From the NCBI GenBank assembly GCA_012959765.1, contig DUCO01000040.1, forward strand, positions 62,001 through 126,000: a stretch of 64,000 nucleotides of DNA, written 5' to 3'. Both the position numbers and the translations under genes were made by a program. This document shows, piece after piece, positions 18,614-27,932 of the stretch. The DNA is from Dehalococcoidia bacterium (GTDB lineage Bacteria; Chloroflexota; Dehalococcoidia; Lucifugimonadales; Lucifugimonadaceae). The notes under the pieces are model-generated. The model was not told the origin of the DNA, did not search any database, and saw only the letters and a list, made by a program, of their open reading frames with translations. Within the stretch, counting starts at the first letter, position 1; the number at the start of each line of letters is the position of its first letter.

Positions 18614-19468
18614 TTACTCGGCGGGCTTCCCGGCCCCGGGGGTCTCGCCAATCCACACTTCGCCGCCCTCGAATAGTTCCTTCTTCCAGATCGGAACAAT
18701 CTCTTTAAGCCGATCTACAAAGTAGAGAGCCGACTCAAACGCTGGGCGCCGATGAGCCGATCCAACAGCGACAACCATGCTTGTTTCGCCGATATCGACC
18801 CGTCCCGTGCGGTGAGCGATGGCAATCTTGCCAAGTTCCCACTTGTCTCGCATCTCGCTGATTATCTCGGCGATCTTGATTTCAGCCATCGGCTGGTACG
18901 CCTCATAGTCGAGCGTGATGACCTTGCGACCCTCGTTGTGGTCACGAGTGATGCCCAGAAAGGTCACCACGGCACCGTCTACTCCGGTCGTTACGAACTC
19001 GGTCAGGGGCCCTTCGTCCAGCCTTCCGGGAGTAATGAACACCCAGTCGGACTCGGTTTTGATATCCCCTGACCCACCGCTTACCGGTGGGATAAGTGCG
19101 ATTTCATCTCCGCCTTTTACCGGCTGATCACCTTTTACATACTCGCCGTTCAGCGCCAGCATCACCGATGTACCCGGTTCGGGGTCACGAGGCGACGCTT
19201 TTCTTGCGGCGATCACAGCGTCATCGACCGTCATGCCCGCGGTGGCAGTAATACGCACAGAACGAGTGCCTGCGCGCTCGCGCAGCACTGCGAAGTACAG
19301 AACATTGATGTCTGAGAGTTGTTGATCGTCGTTGGGCAATGGAAGCTTCGGATGCCAATAGCCAGCGGTCAGATGATCGTACGCAGGCTTAGTTGCGAGT
19401 TCGATGCGAATCAGGTTACCGCCGAACTGATCCAACTGGTGGCGATGCGTGTCACCAGAACTGATCAC
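18614..19468 (-). CDS. MoaD-MoaE fusion, molybdopterin synthase
   Basis: Both subunits of molybdopterin synthase in one chain of 284 residues. Residues 52-132 are a ThiS/MoaD ubiquitin-like domain (INVLYFAVLRERAG ... IPPVSGG) ending in Gly131-Gly132, which is normally the free C-terminus that carries the thiocarboxylate. Residues 138-284 are MoaE, with HRTGRVDIGE, SAHRRPAFE and the catalytic-lysine segment PIWKKE. The GTG start at 19468 gives about 50 residues before MoaD that match nothing I recognise; a TTG at 19337-19339 would start just before the domain. For activity the Gly-Gly must be freed by cleavage, as reported for mycobacterial MoaX. Confidence 0.85.
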   Translation of the reverse strand: MISSGDTHRHQLDQFGGNLIRIELATKPAYDHLTAGYWHPKLPLPNDDQQLSDINVLYFAVLRERAGTRSVRITATAGMTVDDAVIAARKASPRDPEPGTSVMLALNGEYVKGDQPVKGGDEIALIPPVSGGSGDIKTESDWVFITPGRLDEGPLTEFVTTGVDGAVVTFLGITRDHNEGRKVITLDYEAYQPMAEIKIAEIISEMRDKWELGKIAIAHRTGRVDIGETSMVVAVGSAHRRPAFESALYFVDRLKEIVPIWKKELFEGGEVWIGETPGAGKPAE

Positions 19469-19540
19469 GTTTACGGGCGAATTAGGTGAGTTGGGTTCAG
19501 GTACCAGAAATGCTAAGAGTGCGAATGAACTAGAATCCCT

Positions 19541-19569
19541 TTGACCTGCAACGTAATCGCAAATACAAT
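19541..19569 (+). promoter_or_regulatory. Sigma-70-type promoter for rpsP operon
   Basis: TTGACC at 19541-19546 and TACAAT at 19564-19569 with exactly 17 nt between them, 108 bp before the rpsP ATG. This is the best promoter match in the window and fits a strongly expressed ribosomal operon. Confidence 0.7.
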
Positions 19570-19677
19570 TTTAGGTCGATTGTGTTGAACTCTTGCCCAA
19601 GGCACGTGCATGTGCAGGAGTCTGACTACTTCCTTTTTCCGCCGTCTCCCTAATTACGGCACGGAGTGATATTCCGA

Positions 19678-20202
19678 ATGGTTCGAATCCGACTAAAACG
19701 CGTTGGTGGCAAGAAGCACCCGTTCTACCGAGTAGTTATAGCTGATCAGCGTGCAGCCCGAGATGGCGCATTCATTGAGCAGATCGGCACCTACGATCCC
19801 TTCCCAGACCCACCTGAAATCAAGATCGACGAAGAGAAGGTCACCAAGTGGATCAAGGATGGCGCACAGCCATCTGAGTCAGTTACAAGTCTGCTGCAGA
19901 GTATCGGCTTTCTCCCGAAGGTCTCAACCCCTGCGCCGGTAGAAGAAGCTCCTAAGGCTGCCGCTAAGCCGGCTAAGAAGGCTGCCGCCAAGCCGGCGCC
20001 GAAGGCTGCTGCCACTGCGACCGCTGTTGCGGAAGCACCTGTAGCGACTGAAGAAGAAGCACCTGCTGACGAAGCCGTTGCCGAAGAAGCACCTGTAGCG
20101 ACTGAAGAAGAAGAAGCACCTGCTGACGAAGCCGTTGCCGAAGACGCACCTGCTGAAGAAGCCGCTGCTGAAGAAGCCGAAGAGGAATCAACCAGTGGCT
20201 GA
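19678..20202 (+). CDS. rpsP: 30S ribosomal protein S16 with long acidic C-terminal tail
   Basis: Residues 1-80 are a standard S16 ([20 protein letters not shown] ... IGTYDPFP). S16 is usually 80-90 residues; here the chain runs to 174 because of a Lys/Ala/Pro stretch followed by an acidic Ala/Glu/Pro repeat tail. ATG 19678 is chosen because family members begin MVRIRL; GGAG lies 11 nt upstream. The stop overlaps the khpA start by 8 nt. khpA and rimM follow, but trmD and rplS, often in this operon, are absent here. Confidence 0.93.
   Translation: MVRIRLKRVGGKKHPFYRVVIADQRAARDGAFIEQIGTYDPFPDPPEIKIDEEKVTKWIKDGAQPSESVTSLLQSIGFLPKVSTPAPVEEAPKAAAKPAKKAAAKPAPKAAATATAVAEAPVATEEEAPADEAVAEEAPVATEEEEAPADEAVAEDAPAEEAAAEEAEEESTSG
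20032..20142 (+). repeat. Tandem repeat coding for the S16 tail
   Basis: Two near-identical copies, 20032-20085 (54 bp) and 20086-20142 (57 bp, with one extra GAA codon), encode [18 protein letters not shown]. In-frame duplication explains the length of the tail, and the copy number could vary between strains. Confidence 0.85.
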
Positions 20203-20491
20203 AGCCGGCAACGACGCAGCATCTGAAGAAGTCGACGTCGACGACCTATCGCCGATCGATTCGATGCGGGAGATGATTGAATACATCGCCCGTGCACTCG
20301 CCTCGAACCCGGATGCAGTTTCTGTAACCGAAGAAGAAGACGGCGACCGTATCTTCCTTCACCTTCACGTCGACGATCAGGACAAGGGCAAAGTTATCGG
20401 CCGTGACGGTCGAGTTGCCCAGTCGATGCGCTCCCTGCTCAGGGTTGCAGCAGTCAAGGCCGACACCCGTGTCAGCCTCGAAATCGACTAG
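20195..20491 (+). CDS. khpA: KH-domain RNA-binding protein KhpA
   Basis: A 98-residue single-KH-domain protein. The KH signature is [18 protein letters not shown] (GxxG loop GRDG) near residues 63-80, preceded by an acidic N-terminus. GTG at 20195 overlaps the rpsP stop by 8 nt, so translation is probably coupled. An earlier in-frame ATG at 20135 would lie deep inside rpsP and is less likely. In other bacteria KhpA pairs with KhpB/EloR and binds many RNAs; the location between rpsP and rimM is the usual one. Confidence 0.88.
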   Translation: MAEAGNDAASEEVDVDDLSPIDSMREMIEYIARALASNPDAVSVTEEEDGDRIFLHLHVDDQDKGKVIGRDGRVAQSMRSLLRVAAVKADTRVSLEID

Positions 20492-20526
20492 CCTGCCCTT
20501 TTGGCAGTGCTAACACTTCCACAACC

Positions 20527-21072
20527 ATGACCGATTTAAACAGTCGTTCCGAATCTTCCGATGATGATTTGGTTGTGGTGGGTCGCGTTCGCCGTCCAAC
20601 CGGCATTAAAGGCGCTGTGCTTGTAGAGGTCTACTCCGGCGTGCCCAATCGCTTCGCCGTCGGTGATGTCGTTCTGGCCGAAGGCAAAGAGTACGAGATT
20701 GTCGAAATCGGCAAATCAGGCAACTCAGCGAAGCTTACTTTTGCATCGATCAACTCGATCGAGAAGGCCGATCCGCTTCGGGACCTCGAACTTTCGGTTC
20801 CTGCCGAATCGCTTCCCGAAAACCCGCCAGGCATTTACTACCACTACGAAATCATTGGCATCAACGTGGTTACGAACGATGGGAAGCCGCTGGGAACACT
20901 CAACGAGATTCTCGAAACCGGCAGCAACGATGTGTTCATAGTGTCCGAAAAGCGCGCCAGGGGCGAGAAGAAAGCTCCCGAGATACTCATTCCGGTGCTC
21001 GATGGCGTGATCGTCGAGGTCAACAAAGAGACCAACACGATGACGATCGACTTACCCGAGGGAATTCTCTAA
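20527..21072 (+). CDS. rimM: Ribosome maturation factor RimM
   Basis: A 181-residue 30S assembly factor that binds S19 and helps 16S rRNA 3'-domain maturation. The N-terminal beta-barrel begins VVVGRVRRPTGIKGAVLVEVYS, and the PRC-barrel half has YYHYEIIGINVVTNDGKPLGTLNEIL and ILIPVLDGVIVEVN. About 15 polar residues precede the domain. It follows khpA by 35 bp. Confidence 0.93.
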   Translation: MTDLNSRSESSDDDLVVVGRVRRPTGIKGAVLVEVYSGVPNRFAVGDVVLAEGKEYEIVEIGKSGNSAKLTFASINSIEKADPLRDLELSVPAESLPENPPGIYYHYEIIGINVVTNDGKPLGTLNEILETGSNDVFIVSEKRARGEKKAPEILIPVLDGVIVEVNKETNTMTIDLPEGIL

Positions 21073-21150
21073 AGCCGTTAGTTTTCGGTAAACTTGGTTC
21101 CTCAGATCACTCGGATCACGCAACACATCACTCAGAGGATGGAAGTCTGA

Positions 21151-21912
21151 ATGTCAGGTCACTCTAAATGGAGCACGATCAAGCACAAAAAGGGCGCTGC
21201 CGACGCTAAACGTGGCCAGCTCTTTACGAAGCTCACAAGGGAAATCATGGTTGCAACGCGCAACGGTGATGCCGATCCCGAAATGAACTTCCGCCTCCGA
21301 CTGGCTGTTGATACCGCCAAGACGCTGAACATGCCGAAAGACAACATCGAGCGTGCTATTGCACGTGGCTCAGGTGTTGGTGACGACGCTGCGATTCTCG
21401 AAGAGATCAGCTACGAGGCGTACGGTCCCGGTGGCGCTGGAATCATCGTTCAGGCACTGACCGACAACAAGAACCGAACCGCCGCCGAAGTACGCGCAAA
21501 GATCACACGAGCAAGCGGCAATCTGGCTGGTGCGGGTGCGGTGTCGTGGAACTTTGAAAATAAGGGTCTGATCACTGTTAAAGTGCTCGAAGGCGACCCT
21601 GATGACATCGCCCTTGAAATAGTGGATGTCGGTGCAGAGGATGTTGAAGTTGACGGTGATCTCGTTCAGGTCACTGCCCCTTACGAAGAGTTCGCACAGG
21701 TAAAAACAGATGTCGAAGCTCTTACTGGTATAGCCGTAGAAATGGGTGAAGTAGCGCTCGTTCCGACATCGCTTGTGCCGCTCGACGATAAGGCTGCGAT
21801 GCAAACCCTCCGCCTTCTTGATGCACTCGAAGAACTCGATGACGTTTCGAAGGTTTACTCAAACGGCGATTTCTCCGACGAAGTCATGGAAAAGTACGCC
21901 AGCGACGACTAA
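21151..21912 (+). CDS. yebC: YebC/PmpR-family protein (TACO1-like)
   Basis: A 253-residue YebC-family protein with the invariant start MSGHSKWSTIKHKKGAADAKRGQLFTKL. Further matches are NMPKDNIERAIARGSG and YGPGGAGIIVQALTDNKNRT. The family was described as transcriptional regulators; more recent work ties it to relief of ribosome stalling at proline-rich stretches. It closes the rpsP unit and is followed by a hairpin terminator. Confidence 0.94.
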   Translation: MSGHSKWSTIKHKKGAADAKRGQLFTKLTREIMVATRNGDADPEMNFRLRLAVDTAKTLNMPKDNIERAIARGSGVGDDAAILEEISYEAYGPGGAGIIVQALTDNKNRTAAEVRAKITRASGNLAGAGAVSWNFENKGLITVKVLEGDPDDIALEIVDVGAEDVEVDGDLVQVTAPYEEFAQVKTDVEALTGIAVEMGEVALVPTSLVPLDDKAAMQTLRLLDALEELDDVSKVYSNGDFSDEVMEKYASDD

Positions 21913-21916
21913 CCGG

Positions 21917-21935
21917 CCGGCTTAGCCGGGTTTTC
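21917..21935 (+). terminator. Probable Rho-independent terminator after yebC
   Basis: CCGGC-TTA-GCCGG stem followed by GTTTTCT, 5 bp after the yebC stop. The stem is short but GC-rich. Confidence 0.65.
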
Positions 21936-22091
21936 TGTCCGACCAATCGCAAGCTACGAAACGATGCACCGGCAGGACTCACGCGTCCAACATCACTTCG
22001 CGTTGCGCACATCTGTTGGGGCATAATAAATTAAAGGTGCTCGAATTTCTGTAGTTGAAGTTTTTAGCGCTTCGAACGGAGTAATCACCCG

Positions 22092-23003
22092 ATGACCGCA
22101 GCGATTAGTACGGCGAGTCTGACGAAGTTCTATGGAGAACATCGTGGGATTCTGGATGTGGATCTTGAGATCAATCAAGGCGAAGTATTCGGATTACTGG
22201 GTCCGAACGGAGCAGGTAAAACAACCTGTATTCGTGTCTTCCTTGACTTCATTCGACCTACGTCTGGCACGGCAACGGTGTTGGGTTTGGATTCTCGATC
22301 CGACTCAGTAGAAATTCGGAAAAAAGTTGGCTATCTGCCCGGCGACTTCGTTACCTACGAGAAGCTAACCGCGCATGAACTGCTCGAATATTTCGCCAAT
22401 CTTCGAGGCGGAAATTTAAACAAGGCGCGCCTTTTGGCTGAAAGATTCGATCTGGATCTTTCGCGAAAAATCGGTGAACTTTCTCGTGGTAACCGCCAGA
22501 AGGTCGGGCTTGTCCAGGCGTTTATGAGCGATCCAGAATTGCTGATACTCGACGAGCCGACAACGGGTCTCGATCCGTTGCTTCAGCAGGAATTCCACAA
22601 GCTAGTTCTAGAAGAAGTCAAAGACGGCAAAACGCTGTTCATTTCCTCCCACGTTCTTTCAGAAGTCGAAATTATTTGCGATCGGGTCGGCATTATTCGT
22701 GAAGGTTCGATGATCACCGTCGAGGAAATATCGGCTCTACGCGAACGGGCGCTTACGCGAGTCAAAATCGAGTTCGCTGATTCAGTGGTTCCTGCTGACT
22801 TCGAAGCCGTTGAAGGGGTCGCCGACGTTTCTGTCACCGACCACACGCTCACATGCCACGTGATCGGCAGTGTCAATTCGCTCATCAAGGCGGCGGCAAA
22901 ACACACGGTGAACCGAATCGAATCAGCACAGCCCGGCCTAGAAGAAGTCTTCCTCGCCTACTACAGCGATGACCAGGGGAAGGGGGATTCTGATGCTGCG
23001 TAA
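22092..23003 (+). CDS. ABC transporter ATP-binding protein
   Basis: A 303-residue ATPase. Walker A is GPNGAGKTTC near residues 40-49, the signature is ELSRGNRQKVGLVQAF, Walker B is LLILDEPTTGLD, and the H-loop is ISSHVLSEV. The C-terminal 80 residues resemble the BcrA/NatA-type extension. Its stop overlaps the start of the permease gene, so the two form one exporter. Confidence 0.9.
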   Translation: MTAAISTASLTKFYGEHRGILDVDLEINQGEVFGLLGPNGAGKTTCIRVFLDFIRPTSGTATVLGLDSRSDSVEIRKKVGYLPGDFVTYEKLTAHELLEYFANLRGGNLNKARLLAERFDLDLSRKIGELSRGNRQKVGLVQAFMSDPELLILDEPTTGLDPLLQQEFHKLVLEEVKDGKTLFISSHVLSEVEIICDRVGIIREGSMITVEEISALRERALTRVKIEFADSVVPADFEAVEGVADVSVTDHTLTCHVIGSVNSLIKAAAKHTVNRIESAQPGLEEVFLAYYSDDQGKGDSDAA

Positions 23004-23790
23004 CGTATTTCTGAAGACTCTTAGAGACGCAAAGAAATCGATCCTCTACTATACGATCGGATCAGCAGCACTGGGCCTGTACGTTACGCTGTTCTATCCG
23101 ACCATTCGTGATGCGACTGGATTCGCCGATTTTTTGGAGCAGCTTCCCGAAGCGATGCAGGCGATCATTGGCGATGCTGAGACTTACACAACGGCTGAGG
23201 GATTTCTGAACGCCGAAGTGTTCACGTTTATGGGGCCGATGGTGTTCGGCATATTCGCCATCATTGCCGGAATGGCTGCGATAGCGGGGGAAGAAGAATC
23301 GCACACACTCGATCAACTGCTGGCTAACCCGATTTCCCGCACCAGTGTGCTGCTCCAAAAGGCAGGAGCGTTGATGATCGGGCTCTTGATGCTTTCGATC
23401 GGGCTGTTGATCGGTCTGATCAGCGGGTCAAAGATCGCCGGGTTTGACCTGGCGATAACGGGAACAATTCTGGGCATCATCAGCCTATACATGCTCGGTG
23501 TGACGTTTGGACTGATAGCCCTCGCGGTCGGTGCATCGACCGGTCGCAAAGGGCTGGCTGGTGGTATTGCGGCAGCAGTCGGAGTGGTCGGGTTTTTACT
23601 CGACACATTCCTGTCGGTCGTCGATGCACTCGATCCAGCACGATTCATATCGGTGTTCTACTACTTCAACAACAACGACGTGATCATCAACGGCATCAAC
23701 GCTGTGCACTTCCTGACGCTGGTGGGAATCGCCGCTCTGGCTGTTGCTATCGCGGTGTGGAGATTTGAACGAAGGGACCTCGCGAACTAG
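22993..23790 (+). CDS. ABC-2 family permease
   Basis: A 265-residue membrane protein with about six transmembrane segments (for example GPMVFGIFAIIAGMAAIAGEE and IGLLMLSIGLLIGLISGS) and the motif AGEEESHTLDQLLANPISR common in NatB/EcsB-like permeases. ATG 22993 follows AAGGGGGA and overlaps the ATPase stop by 11 nt. Substrate unknown. Confidence 0.87.
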   Translation: MLRNVFLKTLRDAKKSILYYTIGSAALGLYVTLFYPTIRDATGFADFLEQLPEAMQAIIGDAETYTTAEGFLNAEVFTFMGPMVFGIFAIIAGMAAIAGEEESHTLDQLLANPISRTSVLLQKAGALMIGLLMLSIGLLIGLISGSKIAGFDLAITGTILGIISLYMLGVTFGLIALAVGASTGRKGLAGGIAAAVGVVGFLLDTFLSVVDALDPARFISVFYYFNNNDVIINGINAVHFLTLVGIAALAVAIAVWRFERRDLAN

Positions 23791-23870
23791 TTTCGTTCGT
23801 AACCAACTAGCAGTACAATTTTCAGGTTGTATTTCAGCTTTTTATGGGGCAGATCGGATTCGAATACTAG

Positions 23871-24065
23871 ATGTGTAGAGCTACTGCTGGCCCTTTGCTG
23901 GCGATGATGGGTGTTGCGGGCACAGCAGCCGGGGTTGGACTTGCGATCGTGCGCGAGCGACTCGATCGAAGAGCCGACACCCGCGCAATGAAGGAAGCGG
24001 CTGAAGAGCAGGCTGCGAGCGATTCTGAATCCAGCTCAACTGATGCTCCCACTGACCGCGACTAA
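23871..24065 (+). CDS. Small single-pass membrane protein, unknown
   Basis: A 64-residue frame: one hydrophobic segment ([19 protein letters not shown]) then a charged Arg/Glu/Ser/Asp tail. Codon third positions look like those of neighbouring genes and the amino-acid order is that of a plausible N-out or N-in anchor with a cytosolic tail. It converges with the next gene, the stops overlapping by 4 nt. I do not recognise a family, and a chance frame remains possible. Confidence 0.4.
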   Translation: MCRATAGPLLAMMGVAGTAAGVGLAIVRERLDRRADTRAMKEAAEEQAASDSESSSTDAPTDRD

Positions 24066-26146
24066 CTGAGCTGTTCGATCAACTCGGCGACGCTGGTCAC
24101 GGGCAATTTGCAAGCGTAGTTCTCACACACGTATGCCGTGGCTTTGCCATTGATCTGTTCTCTGCCCTCTAGCAGTGGCGAGTCATTGCTTTCTCCAGAT
24201 TCACCGTTTCCCCCAGCAAGTACCGTGTTGGGAGAGAACGATCCGTGTAACTCGCGCTTCATCTCGACGATTCCTGTGTCGTCAGAATCGCCGATTAACA
24301 CTACTTCCTGTGATCCAGATCGCAAGAAATCGACTGCACTGAGCCAGGAAGTAACGGCAGCTGGCGCCTGCTCCATGTGAAGTATCAACGCCTGCATCGA
24401 AGCCTCGGCCTTGCGGGCGTATTCGCTGTCGCCGGTGAACACGCTTAAGCGCAGTAAAGCCATCGCCGCAACCGATCCGCCACTTGGCACCGCATTGTCG
24501 AGCACATCACGAGGGCGCACGAGTAACTTTGAATGCTCAAGCGACGTGTCGTAGAACACCTGCCAGTCGGAGTCCCAGAAGCGTTCGATCATCTGGTTCG
24601 CCAGTCGCTGCGCCTCATCGACGTACGAGTAGTCGAATGTTGCCTCATAGAGCGTCAACAGAGCATCTATCAGGTAAGCGTGGTCGTCCAGATACCCGAG
24701 TATTCGTGCTTCGCCTGCTGAGCCAGAGTCAGAATGAGAATCAGAAGCATCGGTCGCTTTCCATGTGTGGAGCAATCGACCCTCGGAGTCTTTGACCTGA
24801 TCGAGCAGAAGACGTGCATTTTTCTCGGCGACAGCGACCCAATCGTCGTTTTCCAGTACCGCCCCGGCCTCGGCGAATGCCTTGAGCATTAGTGCGTTCC
24901 ACGATGTGAGGATTTTGTCGTCGATACCGGGTGCGACTCGCTTCGAACGTTCTTCCAGCAGTAACCCTTTGACACGCTCGATATCGGCGATCATGTCTGC
25001 TGGTTCCTGCCCTGAGCGAGAAAGAAACTCTTCACGCGACATCGGCAAATACAGAATATTCGACTCTTCGAAATTGCCTTCTTCGGTAACGCCCCAATAC
25101 GCCTTCGCCAACTCAGCGTCGGTCGAGCTCAGTAGCCTGTCGATTTCGTCTGAGGTCCAGACGAAGAACTTTCCTTCAACACCCTCTGAATCGGCATCAG
25201 ATGCCGAATAGAACCCACCCGCAGCGTGGGTCATCTCCCGTGATACGTACTCCAGAGTTTCTTCGACGATTCGTTTGAACAGCGGTTTCTTCGTCGCCTG
25301 ATACGCATGCAGATACAGAAGCACGAGTTGGGCGTTGTCGTAGAGCATTTTTTCGAAGTGAGGTACAAGCCAGATTTCGTCGACTGAGTAGCGTGCAAAC
25401 CCTCCGCCTATCTGATCGTATATCCCGCCATGTGCCATCTTTTCCAAGGTGAGAGTCACGATGTCGAGCACCTGTTTGCTGCCCGTTCGCTTCCAGTACC
25501 TGAGCAGCAACTCGTAGATCATCGGCTGTGGGAATTTCGGAGCGCCCTGCGACCCGCCATTTTCAAGATCGGCGTTTCCAACGAGATGGGTAAAGCTTCC
25601 AAAGATCAGTGATTCATCAACACTGCCTTCGTTTTTGCGGGGAGTCGACTGCTCACGAATCGAATCGACCACTTTTTGCGAGTTCTCAAGTAGCTCGTCA
25701 CGCTTGTTGGCATAAGCGTCAGATATAGCACCCAGAATGCGTGGGAAGCCAGCCATGTTGGGTCGATCTTCGGGCGGAAAATACGTTCCACCAAAGAACG
25801 GGTGTCCGTCGGGAGTGATGAACACTGTAAGCGGCCAACCGCCTGATCCGGTCATTGCCTGAACCGCCGTCATGTAGATCGAATCGACGTCCGGTAATTC
25901 CTCGCGATCGACCTTGATGTTCACGTAGTTGGCGTTCATGAACGCCGCAATCGACTCGTTTTCAAACGATTCGTGGGCCATGACGTGGCACCAGTGGCAA
26001 GAGGAATATCCGATAGACAGCAGAATCGGTTTGTTGAGCAGAGTTGCGGCTGCAAACGCCTCGTCGCCCCAGGGATACCAGTCGACCGGGTTGTCCTTGT
26101 GCTGGAGCAGGTACGGACTTGTTTCGTTTGCGAGACGGTTGGGCAT
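24062..26146 (-). CDS. YyaL/SPATA20-type protein (DUF255 thioredoxin-fold plus glycosidase-like barrel)
   Basis: A 694-residue protein beginning [26 protein letters not shown], the family hallmark. The thioredoxin-fold part has CHWC in [16 protein letters not shown] near residues 48-51, with [13 protein letters not shown] and FFGGTYFPP. The remainder is an (alpha/alpha)6-barrel resembling N-acylglucosamine epimerases, with [17 protein letters not shown]. The precise activity of the family is unsettled; a thiol-redox role is inferred from CxxC. It lies downstream of another thioredoxin-like gene on the same strand, 156 bp apart. Confidence 0.9.
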   Translation of the reverse strand: MPNRLANETSPYLLQHKDNPVDWYPWGDEAFAAATLLNKPILLSIGYSSCHWCHVMAHESFENESIAAFMNANYVNIKVDREELPDVDSIYMTAVQAMTGSGGWPLTVFITPDGHPFFGGTYFPPEDRPNMAGFPRILGAISDAYANKRDELLENSQKVVDSIREQSTPRKNEGSVDESLIFGSFTHLVGNADLENGGSQGAPKFPQPMIYELLLRYWKRTGSKQVLDIVTLTLEKMAHGGIYDQIGGGFARYSVDEIWLVPHFEKMLYDNAQLVLLYLHAYQATKKPLFKRIVEETLEYVSREMTHAAGGFYSASDADSEGVEGKFFVWTSDEIDRLLSSTDAELAKAYWGVTEEGNFEESNILYLPMSREEFLSRSGQEPADMIADIERVKGLLLEERSKRVAPGIDDKILTSWNALMLKAFAEAGAVLENDDWVAVAEKNARLLLDQVKDSEGRLLHTWKATDASDSHSDSGSAGEARILGYLDDHAYLIDALLTLYEATFDYSYVDEAQRLANQMIERFWDSDWQVFYDTSLEHSKLLVRPRDVLDNAVPSGGSVAAMALLRLSVFTGDSEYARKAEASMQALILHMEQAPAAVTSWLSAVDFLRSGSQEVVLIGDSDDTGIVEMKRELHGSFSPNTVLAGGNGESGESNDSPLLEGREQINGKATAYVCENYACKLPVTSVAELIEQLS

Positions 26147-26239
26147 TTGTTTCCTGCGGCCTATGGCCGGGTGTTTGTTTTAGCTAGACGGATGGGTGGA
26201 AGTTCAACGCCCCAGTGGCGAATCATCGGTTTGATGCAG

Positions 26240-26272
26240 CCAGAGTCCAGCAAGATGTGTTCCGGACTCTGG
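26240..26272 (-). other. Perfect 9-bp hairpin between the NHL and YyaL genes
   Basis: CCAGAGTCC and GGACTCTGG flank a 15-nt loop, 30 nt after the stop of the NHL-repeat gene and 94 bp before the YyaL gene. No T-run follows on the minus strand. It may mark an mRNA processing or attenuation point between the two redox genes; this is inference. Confidence 0.45.
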
Positions 26273-26302
26273 TAGGTGAATAGTTGAGCACGGTACCGGG
26301 CT

Positions 26303-27811
26303 TCATAAGCCGTTTAATTCGAGAGAGTAAACCTCACCAGTGTCGAATTCGAAAACTTTGATTTTGTGATTATTCGTGTCGGCGATGAACATTTTGTTGC
26401 CGGTCACAGCAAGCCCTGCAGGTTCACTGAATTGTGCAATCGACGAGTTGCCATCGACATCGCCCTGTTTGCCTGAACCAGCAACGGTGCTCACCTGAAG
26501 TGATCCGATAGTGATGGACTTAATTTTGTTGTTGTAGGAGTCTGCAATGTAGATAGTGTCGTTGTGAACAACCAATCCCTGGGGGTGCTGCAGCAACGCC
26601 TCTTTACCGACAGCATCACGATCGCCAAAGTCGAAGAGCCCGGTGCCCACCAGCGTTACCACCCTGCCCTCTTCTGCAATCGCTGACACCCGCACCGAGC
26701 TCGTTTCGCTATCGACGAAGAACACAGCGTTGTTCGACACATCGATTCCGTACGGTTGAGCGAGGCGGGCTGCGTCCTTCAGATCGTCAACAATATCCTC
26801 GCCGCCATCGCCCGCGAATGGCGCTACTTCTCGCTCATCAAGATCCATGGTCCAGAGTTGATGGAATCCTGCCATCGCTATGTAAAGAATGCCGCTTTCG
26901 AGCGACAGATCGTACGGCGAGTTGAGCGGTACTTTTAGAGCGTTCCCGCCCTTGTGACGGTAAAGCGACTGCTCACCTGTGCCAGCTATCGTTTCGGCTG
27001 TACCTGCTACCAGATCAACACGAACTATCGTGTGGGTTCCGGCGTCGGCGACATACAACGTATCGCCATCGATCACCGTTCCCTGCGGGTTTTCGAACAA
27101 TGAATCATTAAATTTGAGCGAGCCATACACGCCTCTGTTATCACCGCTGGCGAGCGGTGATTCACCGTTACCTATGATCGACTCAACGTTGCCTTCGAGA
27201 TCGGTAACAACCAGACGGCGATGATTGGAATCGGAAATCACCAATCGTCCACGCTCGCCATCAGTCGAGATCTTTCCCGGGAACGAAAGCTGGGTGTCGG
27301 CACCCGATTCCAGTTGTAGCGCGAATGGACCGCGCTTGAACAGTCCTGAAGACTCGTGCTCTTCGATCATTCCGGCCAGCACCTGGTCGAGCGCGTCGAC
27401 GGGGAATTCACCTTCGTGTCGCCCGATGACCTTGCCAGAGGGGTCGAGGAACATCAGGGTTGGCCATGCTCGGGCGGCGTACGACTTCCATATCTCGAAA
27501 TCAGCGTCGTTCACCACCGGATGCCCAATGCCGTATCGACGCACTGCCTCGCGCACGTTTTCCGATGATTTCTCGGCGTTGAATTTCGCCGAGTGCACAC
27601 CCACCACCGTCAGCACATCAGCGTACTTTTTCTCCAGCTTCCGCAACTGCGGAAGTACGTGCATGCAGTTAATTCAGCAATAGGTCCAGAAGTGGAGAAT
27701 TACGAGTCGGCCAGCCAGATCGGCGAGTGTGAGGGTCGATTCCGTGTTGAACCACTCGAGATTCTCAGGAAACTGCGGGGCATGAATGGTGCCTTCATAT
27801 CGAGTCGCCAA
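26303..27811 (-). CDS. NHL-repeat thioredoxin-like protein, probable selenoprotein (in-frame UGA at 27674-27676)
   Basis: An NHLRC2-like redox protein: an N-terminal thioredoxin fold followed by an NHL beta-propeller (ENPQGTVIDGDTLYVADAGTH, LQHPQGLVVHNDTIYIADSYNNKI, SEPAGLAVTGNKMFIADTNNH). From TTG 27809-27811 (AGGGGG upstream) the frame reads APQFPENLEWFNTE ... LADLAGRLVILHFWTYC, then TGA, then INCMHVLPQL. Relatives have Cys-Cys-Ile-Asn-Cys here, so TGA replaces the second Cys and would be Sec46 paired with Cys49 (UxxC). A downstream hairpin fits a SECIS. Without Sec insertion, translation could start only at ATG 27664, losing the first thioredoxin strand and active site. With Sec the protein has 502 residues. 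Confidence 0.82.
27638..27655 (-). promoter_or_regulatory. Candidate bacterial SECIS hairpin
   Basis: In the mRNA, CUUCCGC-AGUU-GCGGAAG forms a perfect 7-bp stem with a 4-nt loop whose second base is G. It starts 18 nt after the UGA, placing the loop 25 nt downstream of it. That geometry fits known bacterial SECIS elements (short apical loop with a G in the first two positions, close behind UGA inside the coding region). Confidence 0.7.
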
Positions 27812-27932
27812 AGCCTGCCCCCTATCGCCGAAATTAGTTGTTGCCCCAGAAAATTAGCGCGCTCAATTGTTGCACGGCAGATGGCCGAAAGCACAAGTCA
27901 AATTCAGGAAATACTTGCGTTAGTGGCTGCCA

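Noticed and set aside
19791-20297. Minus-strand open frame rich in Ser/Ala opposite rpsP
   Set aside because: It is the antisense shadow of the Ala/Glu tail repeats.
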